64,000 nt of DNA from Brucella tritici (GTDB lineage Bacteria > Pseudomonadota > Alphaproteobacteria > Rhizobiales > Rhizobiaceae), in NCBI RefSeq assembly GCF_008932295.1, contig NZ_WBWA01000011.1, positions 62,001 to 126,000 of the forward strand. The letters run 5' to 3'. The position numbers and the translations under genes were made by a program. Positions 25,682 to 35,165 of the stretch are shown one piece after another (positions within the stretch are counted from its first letter, which is position 1; each line of letters begins with the position of its first letter). The notes below the pieces were generated by a model. The model had not been told where the DNA came from and made no database searches. It saw only the letters and a program-made list of their open reading frames with translations.

Positions 25682-26485
25682 ATGCGAAATGGATTGGCGA
25701 AAACCCTCTCAATTGCTGCGGCACTGGTGGTCGGCATTGGCGCGCTTGGCGGCGCCGCCTTGTTCCTGACCACATCGATGCCGACAAGCAGCATGGCGGC
25801 GGAAAAAACCGTCAGCGGCAAGGTAATGTATCGCGAGCGCATCGCGCTGCCGCCGGAGGCGAACCTGACGGTTCAGCTTTCCGACATCTCGCTGGCCGAT
25901 GCCCCGTCGAAAGTCATTGGTGAAACGCGGATCGAATCCGTTCAGGGATCACCGATCCCGTTTGCCATCAACTTTGATACGGACCAGATCCAGCCGGGCC
26001 ATACCTATGCCCTGCAGGCACGCATTTCGGCAGGCGATACGCTGTGGTTCGTCAATGACGAACGCTATTCCATCGATCCGGAGAACCCCGGTACTCCGGC
26101 AGAGATCAAGGTTGTGATGGTCCGCAAAAGCGGTGACGAAGGCGCTGCCATCGGTATCGAGGGCAAGGACTGGCTCGCGGAGGACATTCAGGGCGGCGGC
26201 GTGATCGACAATGCGCAAACCACCCTGACGGTTTCGACCGACGGTGCCGTCAGCGGTTCAGGCGGCTGCAACCGTTATTTCAGCAAGGCGGTCGTGACCG
26301 GGGAAAACATTTCCTTTGCCGATATCGGATCGACCTATGTTCAGTGCCCGCCTGCCCTCATGAACCAGGAGCGCAAGTTCCTCGACGTGCTCGGTAAGAC
26401 CAAGTCCTACAAGATCGATATGGGCAAGCTTGTTCTCTTCGATGACGAAGGGAAAGAAATGGCAAGGCTCGCGCAAAGTCTCTAA
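25682..26485 (+). CDS. envelope protein with YbaY-type and META domains
   Basis: A 267-residue exported protein. The signal peptide (about 1-40, ending SSMAAE) has no clear lipobox Cys. Residues about 45-140 have the YbaY/type III secretion chaperone-like lipoprotein pattern (KTVSGKVMYRERIALPPEANLTVQLSD). Residues about 160-260 have a META domain (W-L-A-E-D-I, SGSGGCNRYF, CPPALMNQERKFLDVL). The META domain is linked to heat-shock lipoprotein HslJ and drug resistance in other bacteria. Start ATG 25682 has no obvious ribosome site; a start at 25652 is possible. Confidence 0.75.
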   Translation: MRNGLAKTLSIAAALVVGIGALGGAALFLTTSMPTSSMAAEKTVSGKVMYRERIALPPEANLTVQLSDISLADAPSKVIGETRIESVQGSPIPFAINFDTDQIQPGHTYALQARISAGDTLWFVNDERYSIDPENPGTPAEIKVVMVRKSGDEGAAIGIEGKDWLAEDIQGGGVIDNAQTTLTVSTDGAVSGSGGCNRYFSKAVVTGENISFADIGSTYVQCPPALMNQERKFLDVLGKTKSYKIDMGKLVLFDDEGKEMARLAQSL

Positions 26486-26491
26486 AGCAAA

Positions 26492-26516
26492 AAAGCCCGG
26501 CAATGCCGGGCTTTTT
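26492..26516. terminator. intrinsic terminator between convergent genes
   Basis: AAAGCCCGGC, AAT, GCCGGGCTTTTTC. It can serve both the META-domain gene and the minus-strand ndk. Confidence 0.85.
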
Positions 26517-26535
26517 CTTTGAATTCCGAGCGGGA

Positions 26536-26958
26536 TCAGCCGACGATTTCGGTGCCCGAGAACCAGTATGCGATTTCTTCTGCGGCGGTTTCAGGAGCGT
26601 CCGAACCGTGCACGGAGTTTTCGCCGATCGACAGGGCGAATTCCTTGCGGATGGTGCCTTCGTCAGCGTTGGCCGGGTTGGTCGCACCCATGACTTCGCG
26701 GTTCTTGGCGATGGCGTTTTCGCCTTCCAGAACCTGAACGATCGTCGGGCCGGAAGACATGAATTCGGTCAGTTCGCCGAAGAACGGACGATCTTTGTGA
26801 ACAGCATAGAAGCCTTCAGCTTCACGCAGGCTCATCCAGACGCGCTTCGAAGCGACGACGCGCAGGCCAGCTGCTTCGAGCTTGGCAGTGATTGCGCCGG
26901 TCAGGTTGCGGCGGGTCGCATCGGGCTTGATCATGGAGAAGGTACGTTCGATTGCCAT
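26536..26958 (-). CDS. ndk: nucleoside diphosphate kinase
   Basis: A 140-residue Ndk, which equalises nucleoside triphosphates by phosphate transfer through a histidine. The catalytic His117 is in [22 protein letters not shown] at the N-terminus and [14 protein letters not shown] are family motifs. Length typical. It is divergent from the DinB-family gene. Confidence 0.97.
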   Translation of the reverse strand: MAIERTFSMIKPDATRRNLTGAITAKLEAAGLRVVASKRVWMSLREAEGFYAVHKDRPFFGELTEFMSSGPTIVQVLEGENAIAKNREVMGATNPANADEGTIRKEFALSIGENSVHGSDAPETAAEEIAYWFSGTEIVG

Positions 26959-27142
26959 TATGACACCTTGTTCGCTGGGAAATTTCAGAAAAGTGAGGCT
27001 CTATACCGTCGATAGGCCGAATTGCCAAGAGGCCACGCCATTTTGAACACATCGCATACCGCCTAGCAGCTTGAGACGACGGAAATTTGAAGGCATAGAT
27101 AATGCCACTCTGATTCAGGCTATCGGGTAGCGGGGGACTTGT

Positions 27143-27655
27143 ATGGAACAGCATTTTCAAATGTTTGCGTGGTATAATCGCTGGGCTAATGAACTGCTTT
27201 ATGCCGCCGCCGCCGATCTGAGCGACGAGGAATACCGGCTCGATCTTGGGCTGTTCTTCGGCTCAATTCATCGCACGCTCAACCATCTTCTGGTCACCGA
27301 CCGCATATGGATGAAGCGGTTTACCGGCGAAGGCGACCATCCAAAGCAACTCGATGCCATCATAACCGATAATTTCATCACGCTGCGCGATCTGCGTAAT
27401 GCCGAAGATGAACGCATCTGCCGCTATACCGACGGATTGGATGCCGACAAGCTTGCGGGACGTTTTACCTATACGACCGTTTCGGACATGCGCACGATGA
27501 GCCAGCGGCTTGCGCCCTCGCTGGCGCATCTGTTCAATCACCAAACCCATCATCGCGGCCAGATCCACGCGGCATTGACGCGGCTCGGTACTGACGCTCC
27601 ATCGCTCGACCTCTCACAATTCCAGCGAACCGAAGGCGGACGCCGCTTCGCCTGA
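27143..27655 (+). CDS. DinB family protein
   Basis: A 170-residue protein of the DinB/YfiT superfamily, a four-helix bundle with three metal-binding histidines. FAWYNRWANELLYAAAADLS at the N-terminus, HRTLNHLLVTDRIW with the first His, and LFNHQTHHRGQIHAAL with the last two are visible. Family members include mycothiol and bacillithiol transferases and stress-induced proteins; the role here is unknown. Monocistronic or read through into the ABC-F gene 52 bases downstream. Confidence 0.88.
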   Translation: MEQHFQMFAWYNRWANELLYAAAADLSDEEYRLDLGLFFGSIHRTLNHLLVTDRIWMKRFTGEGDHPKQLDAIITDNFITLRDLRNAEDERICRYTDGLDADKLAGRFTYTTVSDMRTMSQRLAPSLAHLFNHQTHHRGQIHAALTRLGTDAPSLDLSQFQRTEGGRRFA

Positions 27656-27707
27656 CTGATGTTGATACTTGCGGAAACGCTTCAAGCCGTGCAAAAGCGC
27701 TTTCACC

Positions 27708-29591
27708 ATGCTTATCCTTGACGACATCTCCGTACGCATTGCCGGACGCCTCCTGATCGACCACGCCAGCGTAACGCTGCCAGCGGGATCGAAGACCGGT
27801 TTTGTGGGCCGCAACGGCACCGGCAAATCGACCCTGTTCCGTGTGATTACGGGCGATCTTGCGTCGGAAACAGGCAGCATCTCGCTCCCGAAAAATACCC
27901 GTATCGGTCAGGTGGCGCAGGAAGCGCCCGGCACAGAAGATGCGCTGATCGAAATTGTCATGAAGGCTGACAAGGAGCGCACCGCACTTCTTGAAGAGGC
28001 TGACACGGCAACCGATCCGCACCGCATTGCCGAAATTCACACCCGCCTTGCCGACATCGACGCTCACTCTGCGGAAGCTCGCGCAGGTGCCATTTTGTCC
28101 GGTCTCGGTTTCAATGCCGAAGCACAACGCCAGCCCGCATCCGCCTTTTCCGGCGGCTGGCGCATGCGCGTCGCTCTGGCAGCGGTTCTTTTTGCCGAAC
28201 CGGACTTGCTGCTCCTCGACGAACCGACCAACTATCTCGACCTTGAAGGCGTGCTGTGGCTGGTCGACTATGTGAAGCGCTATCCGCACACGGTCATCAT
28301 CATCAGCCACGACCGTGATCTCCTGAACTCGGCGACCAGTTCGATCATGCATCTCGACCAGAAGAAGATCAGCTTCTGGCGAGGCAATTATGATCAGTTC
28401 GAGCGCCAGCGCCACGAAATGCTGGAATTGCAGCAGAAGGCCCACGCAAAGCAGGAAGCCCACCGCAAACACATGGAATCCTTCGTGGAACGGTTCCGCG
28501 CCAAGGCCACCAAGGCCCGTCAGGCGCAATCGCGCATGAAGGCTTTGGAAAAGCTCAAGCCAATCGAGCTCTATGTGGAAAGCAATGTGCAGCCGTTTCG
28601 TTTTCCCGATGCCGACAAAAAGACAGCATCGCCTGTCATCGCGCTTGATAATGCCGATGTCGGTTATGTGCCGGGCAAGCCCGTCCTTCGCAATGTAACC
28701 CTGCGTATCGACAATGACGACCGCATCGCGCTGCTCGGCTCAAATGGTAACGGCAAGTCGACGCTGGCCAAGCTGATTGCCGGTCGCCTGACGCCGGAAA
28801 AAGGTACACTTACGCTTTCGCCAAGCCTGAAGGTCGCATTCTTCGCACAGCATCAGATGGATGATCTGATCCCCGAAGACAATGCCATCGAGCATGTGCG
28901 CAAGCTCATGCCGACGGAACCGGAGGCGAAGGTGCGCGCGCGTGTTGCGCAGATGGGCCTTTCGACCGAGAAGATGCTGACACCGGCCAAAGACCTGTCC
29001 GGTGGCGAGAAAGCGCGTCTCCTGATGGGACTTGCGACCTTTCACGGTCCCAACCTGTTGATCCTCGACGAACCGACCAACCATCTCGACATCGACAGCC
29101 GCGAAGAGCTTGTGCATGCGCTCAACGCTTTCAACGGCGCGGTTATCCTGATTGCCCACGACCGCCATCTTATCGAAGCTACGATGGAACGGCTCTGGCT
29201 GGTCCGCGAAGGCGGCGTAAAGGCGTTTGAAGGCGATCTCGATGAATACCGGCAGATTGTTCTGGCCGATGCCAAGGGAGAACCGGCCGCCGACCGCGAC
29301 GATAACGCCAAAGTCAACAAGGCCGAACAGCGAAAATTCGCCGCCCAGAAACGTGAAACCATGGCGCCACTGCAGAAAAAGATCAAGGAAACCGAAGCCT
29401 TGATCCAAAAACTGCAGAAACAGATTCAAGGCTTCTCGTCACAACTGGAAGATCCGGCCCTTTACGAGAAGGAACCTCAGAAGGCTATCCGGATCAACAA
29501 GGACATGAGCGACGCCCGTTCTGCACTTGCGGATGCTGAGGACAAGTGGCTGGAACTTTCCACCGAATATGAAGAAGCGATGGTGGATTAA
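27708..29591 (+). CDS. ABC-F family ATPase
   Basis: A 627-residue protein with two fused ABC domains and no membrane segment. Walker A motifs are GRNGTGKST and GSNGNGKST; signature motifs are SGGWRMR and LSGGEKARL; Walker B regions are LLLLDEPTNYLDLE and LLILDEPTNHLDID. A charged inter-domain linker (about residues 245-300) and a C-terminal coiled coil (about 540-627) complete the ABC-F architecture. These proteins act on the ribosome to relieve stalling or resist antibiotics. The pattern fits the housekeeping Uup/YheS group. ATG 27708 begins directly at the first ABC domain; 27669 would add 13 residues. Confidence 0.9.
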   Translation: MLILDDISVRIAGRLLIDHASVTLPAGSKTGFVGRNGTGKSTLFRVITGDLASETGSISLPKNTRIGQVAQEAPGTEDALIEIVMKADKERTALLEEADTATDPHRIAEIHTRLADIDAHSAEARAGAILSGLGFNAEAQRQPASAFSGGWRMRVALAAVLFAEPDLLLLDEPTNYLDLEGVLWLVDYVKRYPHTVIIISHDRDLLNSATSSIMHLDQKKISFWRGNYDQFERQRHEMLELQQKAHAKQEAHRKHMESFVERFRAKATKARQAQSRMKALEKLKPIELYVESNVQPFRFPDADKKTASPVIALDNADVGYVPGKPVLRNVTLRIDNDDRIALLGSNGNGKSTLAKLIAGRLTPEKGTLTLSPSLKVAFFAQHQMDDLIPEDNAIEHVRKLMPTEPEAKVRARVAQMGLSTEKMLTPAKDLSGGEKARLLMGLATFHGPNLLILDEPTNHLDIDSREELVHALNAFNGAVILIAHDRHLIEATMERLWLVREGGVKAFEGDLDEYRQIVLADAKGEPAADRDDNAKVNKAEQRKFAAQKRETMAPLQKKIKETEALIQKLQKQIQGFSSQLEDPALYEKEPQKAIRINKDMSDARSALADAEDKWLELSTEYEEAMVD

Positions 29592-29619
29592 AACAGCCAT
29601 TGCTTCGGCGCACCACCGC

Positions 29620-29895
29620 CTAGGCGAACATCAACAAGGCCACGATTGCCAGCGCCAGCCAACCCACGATGCGCATGGCAACCGGCAGAGGGCGGGGCAT
29701 GAACTGCACCGCGAGAAGCGCGAAAATAACGGTCAGAGTGGGAAAGCCGAAATAAAGGGCAGCGTAACCGCTCTGCCCTTCAAAGGAAGAGCCGAAGACG
29801 CCCAGCTTTTCGAGCGGTATCAGCGTAACCAGCGCGGCAAGAGCCGAAAGCAGCAACAGCAACAATCTGTCGGAAATTTTGCAGAGCATCGTCAT
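29620..29895 (-). CDS. small membrane protein
   Basis: A 91-residue hydrophobic protein with three probable membrane segments: LLLLLLSALAALVTLI, YAALYFGFPTLTVIFALLAV, and MRIVGWLALAIVALLMF. ATG 29895 starts three bases after the stop of the upstream gene, so it is translated from the same message. Function unknown; found at this place downstream of holC in Brucella-like genomes, as far as I recall. Confidence 0.65.
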   Translation of the reverse strand: MTMLCKISDRLLLLLLSALAALVTLIPLEKLGVFGSSFEGQSGYAALYFGFPTLTVIFALLAVQFMPRPLPVAMRIVGWLALAIVALLMFA

Positions 29896-29898
29896 CAA

Positions 29899-30462
29899 TC
29901 AGCTCTGGGGACGCAGGCGCGTGCGCATCAGGGCATAAAGACCGAATGCACCGAGGATCAGCCCGATGGTCGTATAAACCTCGTCAGGCGTTTCGGCCCC
30001 ACGGCGCAATACGAGATCGGCTTTTGAAACCTGAAGCCCATCCGTGTTTCCCTGCACCAGACGAAATGCATAAAGCCCCGGAATGACCGGATCGATGTCC
30101 CCGGCGCTCTGGCGCAGAACGCTGCCATCCTGCGGGCGGTCCGTATTGATGGAACCGCTGGTGGAGGCGAAATCGAGTCCCTGGGAGAGAACCGGCTGGC
30201 CGTCGCGGCTGACCGCAAGCGTAACCGCCGAGCGCCTTTCCGCAGGCACGTAACCCGGCAAAGGCGTGGCATCGATGAACACACGCACAGGCCCATCAGC
30301 CGCCGACAGCCTGACTTCCTGTATCTTGAAGCCGCTCTGACGATTTTCAAGCATGGTCCAGCGGCCAATCTCGCTGCCCGTGAAATGGCGCATATACCAG
30401 GGATAGCCGATGCCAAAGCCAAACCCGGCGACGATCATCGAAATGAATAGAGCCCGTATCAC
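29899..30462 (-). CDS. membrane protein of unknown function, coupled to holC
   Basis: A 187-residue protein with a membrane segment at each end (ALFISMIVAGFGFGIGYPWY and a C-terminal EVYTTIGLILGAFGLYALM). A periplasmic domain of about 130 residues lies between, with beta-strand character. The start is GTG at 30462, which overlaps the TGA stop of holC (GTGA), so it is translationally coupled; an in-frame reading from 30540 would lie inside holC. The two ends in the membrane could hold a periplasmic sensor or chaperone. No family recognised. Confidence 0.65.
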   Translation of the reverse strand: MIRALFISMIVAGFGFGIGYPWYMRHFTGSEIGRWTMLENRQSGFKIQEVRLSAADGPVRVFIDATPLPGYVPAERRSAVTLAVSRDGQPVLSQGLDFASTSGSINTDRPQDGSVLRQSAGDIDPVIPGLYAFRLVQGNTDGLQVSKADLVLRRGAETPDEVYTTIGLILGAFGLYALMRTRLRPQS

Positions 30463-30908
30463 GCCTTGCGCTCCCAGCGGCGATCCGGCGTCTGCTGCCA
30501 ATAGGTCAAGTCGTGATTTCCTGCCTTGAAATTCTTCCACTGCCCTCGGGCAATATCGAGCTGATCCTGATCATGCCCGTCAAACATGACGACAAGACGC
30601 TCATAGACATCCGCCTGTTCCAGCCCGGCGCCTTCAACGAGAAAGCGCACCGTCGCTCCATTCGGATTGGCTTCACTGGTGGTCAGCAATACCGGCTGGT
30701 GTTCGGGATGGGGCTCTTTATCCGTGCCATGCGCCACAAAGGATGTATCGGAGAAGGTCCAGAGCAAGCCGTCCAGCGCATCGCGTCTTTCCTCGCTGAC
30801 CGTCTGGATCGTGACGCGCCAGCCGCGTCCGAGCGAACGCTCGACCAAACCGGGCAAGGCCTCATCGAGTGTCGATTCCGTCAGATGGTAGAAGAGAATT
30901 TCCGCCAT
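30459..30908 (-). CDS. holC: DNA polymerase III subunit chi
   Basis: A 149-residue HolC, the chi subunit that links the clamp loader to single-strand DNA-binding protein in the replisome. Landmarks are EILFYHLTESTLDEALPGLVE at the N-terminus, GRGWRVTIQT, and FVAHGTDKEPHPEHQPVLLT. It is the first gene of a three-gene minus-strand unit with two membrane proteins and lies downstream of pepA, separated by 73 bases; pepA-holC is a known gene pair in many proteobacteria. Confidence 0.9.
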   Translation of the reverse strand: MAEILFYHLTESTLDEALPGLVERSLGRGWRVTIQTVSEERRDALDGLLWTFSDTSFVAHGTDKEPHPEHQPVLLTTSEANPNGATVRFLVEGAGLEQADVYERLVVMFDGHDQDQLDIARGQWKNFKAGNHDLTYWQQTPDRRWERKA

Positions 30909-30981
30909 GCACTATCCGTTTCGGAAACGGGTGAAGAAATTGATTCCGCTTCTCCACCCATCCTTTTGTTTGGAAAAGATT

Positions 30982-32478
30982 TTAGCTTTCGAAATGGTCC
31001 CGGACAAGGCGGTCCAGCAGGCGCACGCCATAGCCGGAAGCCCATGTCTGGCTATACTCGTTTGCTGGCGATCCCATGGCTGTTCCGGCAACGTCGAGAT
31101 GCGCCCAAGGGGTCTCGCCGACAAAGCGCTTCAGGAACTGTGCTGCCGTAATCGATCCGCCGTAACGGCCGGCACTGTTCTTCATATCGGCAAACTTCGA
31201 ATCGATCATCTTGTCGTATTCAGTGCCGAGCGGCAGGCGCCACAGCTTTTCGCCGGTCGACTGGCCCGCATCGTAAAGCTGGTCCGCAAGCTCGTCGTCA
31301 TTGGAGAAAAGGCCGGCATGATACTGGCCGAGTGCAACCATGACGGCACCCGTAAGGGTGGCCAGATTGATAATGAAGCGCGGCTTGAAACGATCATTCG
31401 TATAGTGCAGCGCATCGGCGAGGACGAGACGGCCTTCAGCATCGGTATTGATGACTTCAATCGTCTGCCCCGACATGGATGTCACGATGTCGCCTGGGCG
31501 CTGTGCATTGCCATCCGGCATATTTTCGACAAGGCCGATAATGCCGATGGCGTTGACCTTTGCCTTGCGACCAGCCAGAGCGCGCATCAGGCCCGTGACG
31601 GCTGCCGCACCGCCCATGTCGCCTTTCATGTCCTCCATGCCACCGGCAGGCTTGATGGAAATACCGCCCGTATCAAACACCACGCCCTTGCCGACAAAAG
31701 CAACCGGCTTTTCCTTGCTCTTCGCGCCCTGCCATTCCATGACAACCAGTCGCGGCGGGCGAACGGAACCCTGTGCTACGCCCAGAAGCGCGCCCATACC
31801 GAGCTTCTTCATTTCCTTCTCGCCGAGGACTTCAACTTTCACGCCAAGCTTTTCGAGCTTCTCGGCTTCCTGTGCAAACTCGACCGGACCAAGAATATTC
31901 GCAGGCTCGTTGACGAGATTGCGCGCCTGGATAACACCGTCCGCGACCGCTTCTGCAACTTCAAAAGCACGCTTTGCCGTATGCGGGTCAGCGACGCAGA
32001 TGCTGACCTTGGCAGCATGTTTCGGATCGCCATTTTCCTCATTGTTCTTGCGCGTCTTGTAGCGTTCGAACTTGTAGGAGCGCAGAATCATGCCAAGCGC
32101 CAAATCTGCCGCTTCGTCACCGGCGATGGTGGTTTCAGGCAAGGCCAGCGTCACGGTTGCACGCTCGGCCTTGCCGATTCGTGAAAACGCTGCGCCACCA
32201 ATCTTGAGCCAGTCGTCATTGCCAAGCTTGCCGGTTTCGCCGACGCCGACCAGAACGATCTTGTCGATGCCACTGGAAGTTGTCTCGATCGCTTCCGCCG
32301 TCTTGCCCAATGCGCCGGTGAATCCGGAAATTTCGGCAATACGCTTGATCTTTTCCGCGCCGCCCACGGCCTGAGCCGCTTCATCCGCAAAACCGCCGCC
32401 CTTGGCGACGAGGACGATGGACACGCCTTTTTCCGGTACTGCAAAATCGCTGAAAGAGATCGAAGGACGTTTAGACAT
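30982..32478 (-). CDS. pepA: leucyl aminopeptidase
   Basis: A 498-residue cytosolic M17 aminopeptidase with two zinc or manganese ions. The signature NTDAEGRL is intact, and [28 protein letters not shown] carries the metal and catalytic residues. The N-terminal domain (about residues 1-170) is the DNA-binding or regulatory part in PepA. The ATG at 32478 was chosen by family length; the frame extends upstream to 32700 through AT-rich promoter DNA. It is upstream of holC. Confidence 0.95.
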   Translation of the reverse strand: MSKRPSISFSDFAVPEKGVSIVLVAKGGGFADEAAQAVGGAEKIKRIAEISGFTGALGKTAEAIETTSSGIDKIVLVGVGETGKLGNDDWLKIGGAAFSRIGKAERATVTLALPETTIAGDEAADLALGMILRSYKFERYKTRKNNEENGDPKHAAKVSICVADPHTAKRAFEVAEAVADGVIQARNLVNEPANILGPVEFAQEAEKLEKLGVKVEVLGEKEMKKLGMGALLGVAQGSVRPPRLVVMEWQGAKSKEKPVAFVGKGVVFDTGGISIKPAGGMEDMKGDMGGAAAVTGLMRALAGRKAKVNAIGIIGLVENMPDGNAQRPGDIVTSMSGQTIEVINTDAEGRLVLADALHYTNDRFKPRFIINLATLTGAVMVALGQYHAGLFSNDDELADQLYDAGQSTGEKLWRLPLGTEYDKMIDSKFADMKNSAGRYGGSITAAQFLKRFVGETPWAHLDVAGTAMGSPANEYSQTWASGYGVRLLDRLVRDHFES

Positions 32479-32871
32479 GACAACTCCAAACTTGGTGTCG
32501 ATTTGAGAATGACACGATTGTGTCGCGACTTTTCCCCACTCATGTGAGACGAATATGGCGAAACAGCAAGAGCAGATCCCAGATTGTCCAGTTTTAGCCC
32601 GAGGAAAACCGTGCAGGACACAATTGCAAACCCGTCTTACATGCTTCCCGCAAAATACTGGCTTCCCGCAAAAACCGGTTGCCTTGAGCCCACTCATCAC
32701 CCATTAAGGGAAACAGCAGAGCTGGCATCTTCATGATGCTTTTAGTAATCTGTTAACCGCGTTTATTGGGCCAATCTTAGCCAAGCGTCATTAAGTTTAG
32801 TGATTATCACGAGTGCCGCAGCCATTTTCAGGTGCGCACTCTTCAACGGAACCGGGATGTAGACTCCACCT
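32479..32871. other. divergent promoter region between pepA and lptF
   Basis: About 390 bases without a gene. A 12-base direct repeat, CTTCCCGCAAAA, occurs twice (from 32644 and 32661). The right part contains several TTAA sequences but no perfect CtrA spacing. Confidence 0.4.
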
Positions 32872-34080
32872 ATGCGATTGATTGAGTTGTACATCTTGCG
32901 CCGGGTGGCGATCATGTTCCTCGCAGTGCTTGGGGCGGCAGTCGGTATTACCTGGACCGTGCAGGTGCTTCAGCGCATCGACTTTCTGACCACAAGCGGC
33001 CAGACATTCCAGACAATCATTCAATTCAGCTCGCTGTTGATTCCGTCAGCCATCCCGCTCGTGATGCCGTTTGCGCTGATCATTGCGATCACACAGACGC
33101 TGTCCACCATGAACCAGGATTCCGAGCTGGTCGTTATCAATGCATCGGGTGCCCCGCGCAGTGCGGTGATGCGCCCTATTCTGATTCTTGCGGCCGTGAT
33201 TTCCGTCGTCTCGTTTCTCGTCGCCAATTATGTCGATCCCTATGCGCGCATGAACATGCGCGCCATGATCGCCAATGCCAGCGCCGATCTGATGAATGTC
33301 ATCGTTCAGGAAGGCAATTTCCGCAAACTGGCGGACAATCTTTATATTCAGGTCGCGGAACGACGCGCCGATGGCAGCATTGGCGGACTTTTCATCGCCG
33401 ATTCCCGCGATCCATCGCTTGACCTCATCTATTATGCTGCCGATGGCGCAATTGCTTCGACGCCAAGCGGTGACATGCTTTTGATGCAGAACGGCGAAGT
33501 GCAGCGGCGTGACGTGTCGGATGGCACGGTTTCGATCATCAAGTTCAATTCCTACGCATTCGATCTCAGCCAGTTTGCCTCGGCTGGCGACGATTTCGTC
33601 ATCTATGCGAAAGACCGTCCGCTGTCCTATCTTTTGAACCCGGACCCGAATGACCCGATCCTTCAGACCCGCCCATTGCGCTACAAGGCCGAATTGCACC
33701 GGCGTCTGACGCAATGGCTCTATCCGGTTGTCTTTGCAATGATCGCACTGGCTTTTGCGGGCGATTCCCGTTCGCATCGGGAAGCTCGTGTCTCTGCGTC
33801 CTTCTCGGCGATCAGCACCGCCCTCCTCGTCTATTGGGCAGGCTATTTCGCATCCGACCGGGCCGACAAGGATGCAGGCTATATCGTCGTCATGTATCTC
33901 GTGCCCGCCGCCGTCATCCTTGTGACTGGCTTTGCGCTCGCCACCGGGCGACGGATCGGCCTGCCGGACAAATGGAACGACCGTATTCTCGACAATTTCG
34001 ACAGTCTGAGAAACCGCGTTTCGGAGCTTTATGCCCGTCTCACCGGACGTTCCCGCAATAAAGCCGGAGGTCAGGTATGA
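32872..34080 (+). CDS. lptF: LPS export permease LptF
   Basis: A 402-residue inner-membrane permease of the YjgP/YjgQ family. With LptG and the LptB ATPase it extracts lipopolysaccharide from the inner membrane. It opens with LIELYILRRVAIMFLAVLGAAV and has three membrane helices, a periplasmic beta-jellyroll (about residues 130-270), and three more helices. The stop overlaps the lptG start in ATGA. Confidence 0.93.
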   Translation: MRLIELYILRRVAIMFLAVLGAAVGITWTVQVLQRIDFLTTSGQTFQTIIQFSSLLIPSAIPLVMPFALIIAITQTLSTMNQDSELVVINASGAPRSAVMRPILILAAVISVVSFLVANYVDPYARMNMRAMIANASADLMNVIVQEGNFRKLADNLYIQVAERRADGSIGGLFIADSRDPSLDLIYYAADGAIASTPSGDMLLMQNGEVQRRDVSDGTVSIIKFNSYAFDLSQFASAGDDFVIYAKDRPLSYLLNPDPNDPILQTRPLRYKAELHRRLTQWLYPVVFAMIALAFAGDSRSHREARVSASFSAISTALLVYWAGYFASDRADKDAGYIVVMYLVPAAVILVTGFALATGRRIGLPDKWNDRILDNFDSLRNRVSELYARLTGRSRNKAGGQV

Positions 34081-35165
34081 TCGGCTGGACGCTCGGGCGC
34101 TATTTCTTCATCCGCTACGTGCAGATCACGTTCTATTTTCTGCTCGGCATCTTCGCATTGTCGCTGCTTCTCGATTTCACCGAGAATGCGAGCAAGCTTT
34201 CAAACCTGCCGGACTATTCGGTGTGGGCTGCGCTTGGCCTTTCCGCCATGCGCGTACCCTTCATCATGCAGCAGATGATCCCGTTTGTTGCCCTGTTCTC
34301 CGCAATGGCGACGCTCATCTCGCTCAATAGAAAATACGAACTTGTTGTCGCTCGCTCCGTTGGCGTGTCGGCCTGGCAATTCCTTCTGCCTGCCTGCTTC
34401 GGCGCATTCCTGTTTGGCCTGGCGACGATCTTCATCCTCAATCCATTCGCCGCCTACGGTTTTGCCAAGGCCGACGAGATTGCATCGACATGGAAGACCG
34501 GCAAGGTTACCGACGTTTCCGCCCTGCGCGACCCGTGGCTGCGCCAGAAAACGGATGAAGGCGAAACCATCATCGGTGCAAAGAGCATTCTGGATCAGGG
34601 CGCGACACTTGCTGACGCGACATTCATTCAGTTCGATGAGAAGAAGAATATCAAGGTACGCTACGACGCGCGGACCGCACAACTGAAGGACGGCCACTGG
34701 GAGCTTACCGACGTGACGCGATTCGCGCGCGGCGAAGAACCCCAGAAAATGGCGAGTTTCCAGATCGAGACGCAGCTTCGTCCGGAATATGTGGAAGAGA
34801 AGCTCGCGACGCCCGACACGATCCCCTTCACGCAGTTGCGCCACAAGATCGAGGTCGCGCGTTCCTTCGGTTACTCCGCAAACGCATTTGATATGCAATA
34901 CCAGTCACTTCTGGCATTGCCGGCATTGCTGATGGCGATGACTCTCATTGCTGCAACAGTGTCGTTGAAATTTGTGCGATTTGGTCAGTCAGGAGCTATG
35001 ATTCTGGGTGGCGTTATCGCAGGCTTCATGCTTTATGTCGTTTCGGTGCTAGTGAAGGCATTCGGGAATGCGGGATTCGTTCCGCCATTCGTGGCTGCCT
35101 GGGTTCCGGTTATTATCGCAACATTCTTTGGTGTCTCCTTTTTGTTGCATAAGGAGGATGGTTAG
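34077..35165 (+). CDS. lptG: LPS export permease LptG
   Basis: A 362-residue partner of LptF with the same layout: GRYFFIRYVQITFYFLLGIFAL at the start, a periplasmic jellyroll of about 150 residues, and helices containing QYQSLLALPALLMAMTLIAA. It transfers LPS to the LptC/LptA bridge. It overlaps lptF by four bases and its last base is shared with the GTG of lptD. Confidence 0.93.
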   Translation: MIGWTLGRYFFIRYVQITFYFLLGIFALSLLLDFTENASKLSNLPDYSVWAALGLSAMRVPFIMQQMIPFVALFSAMATLISLNRKYELVVARSVGVSAWQFLLPACFGAFLFGLATIFILNPFAAYGFAKADEIASTWKTGKVTDVSALRDPWLRQKTDEGETIIGAKSILDQGATLADATFIQFDEKKNIKVRYDARTAQLKDGHWELTDVTRFARGEEPQKMASFQIETQLRPEYVEEKLATPDTIPFTQLRHKIEVARSFGYSANAFDMQYQSLLALPALLMAMTLIAATVSLKFVRFGQSGAMILGGVIAGFMLYVVSVLVKAFGNAGFVPPFVAAWVPVIIATFFGVSFLLHKEDG

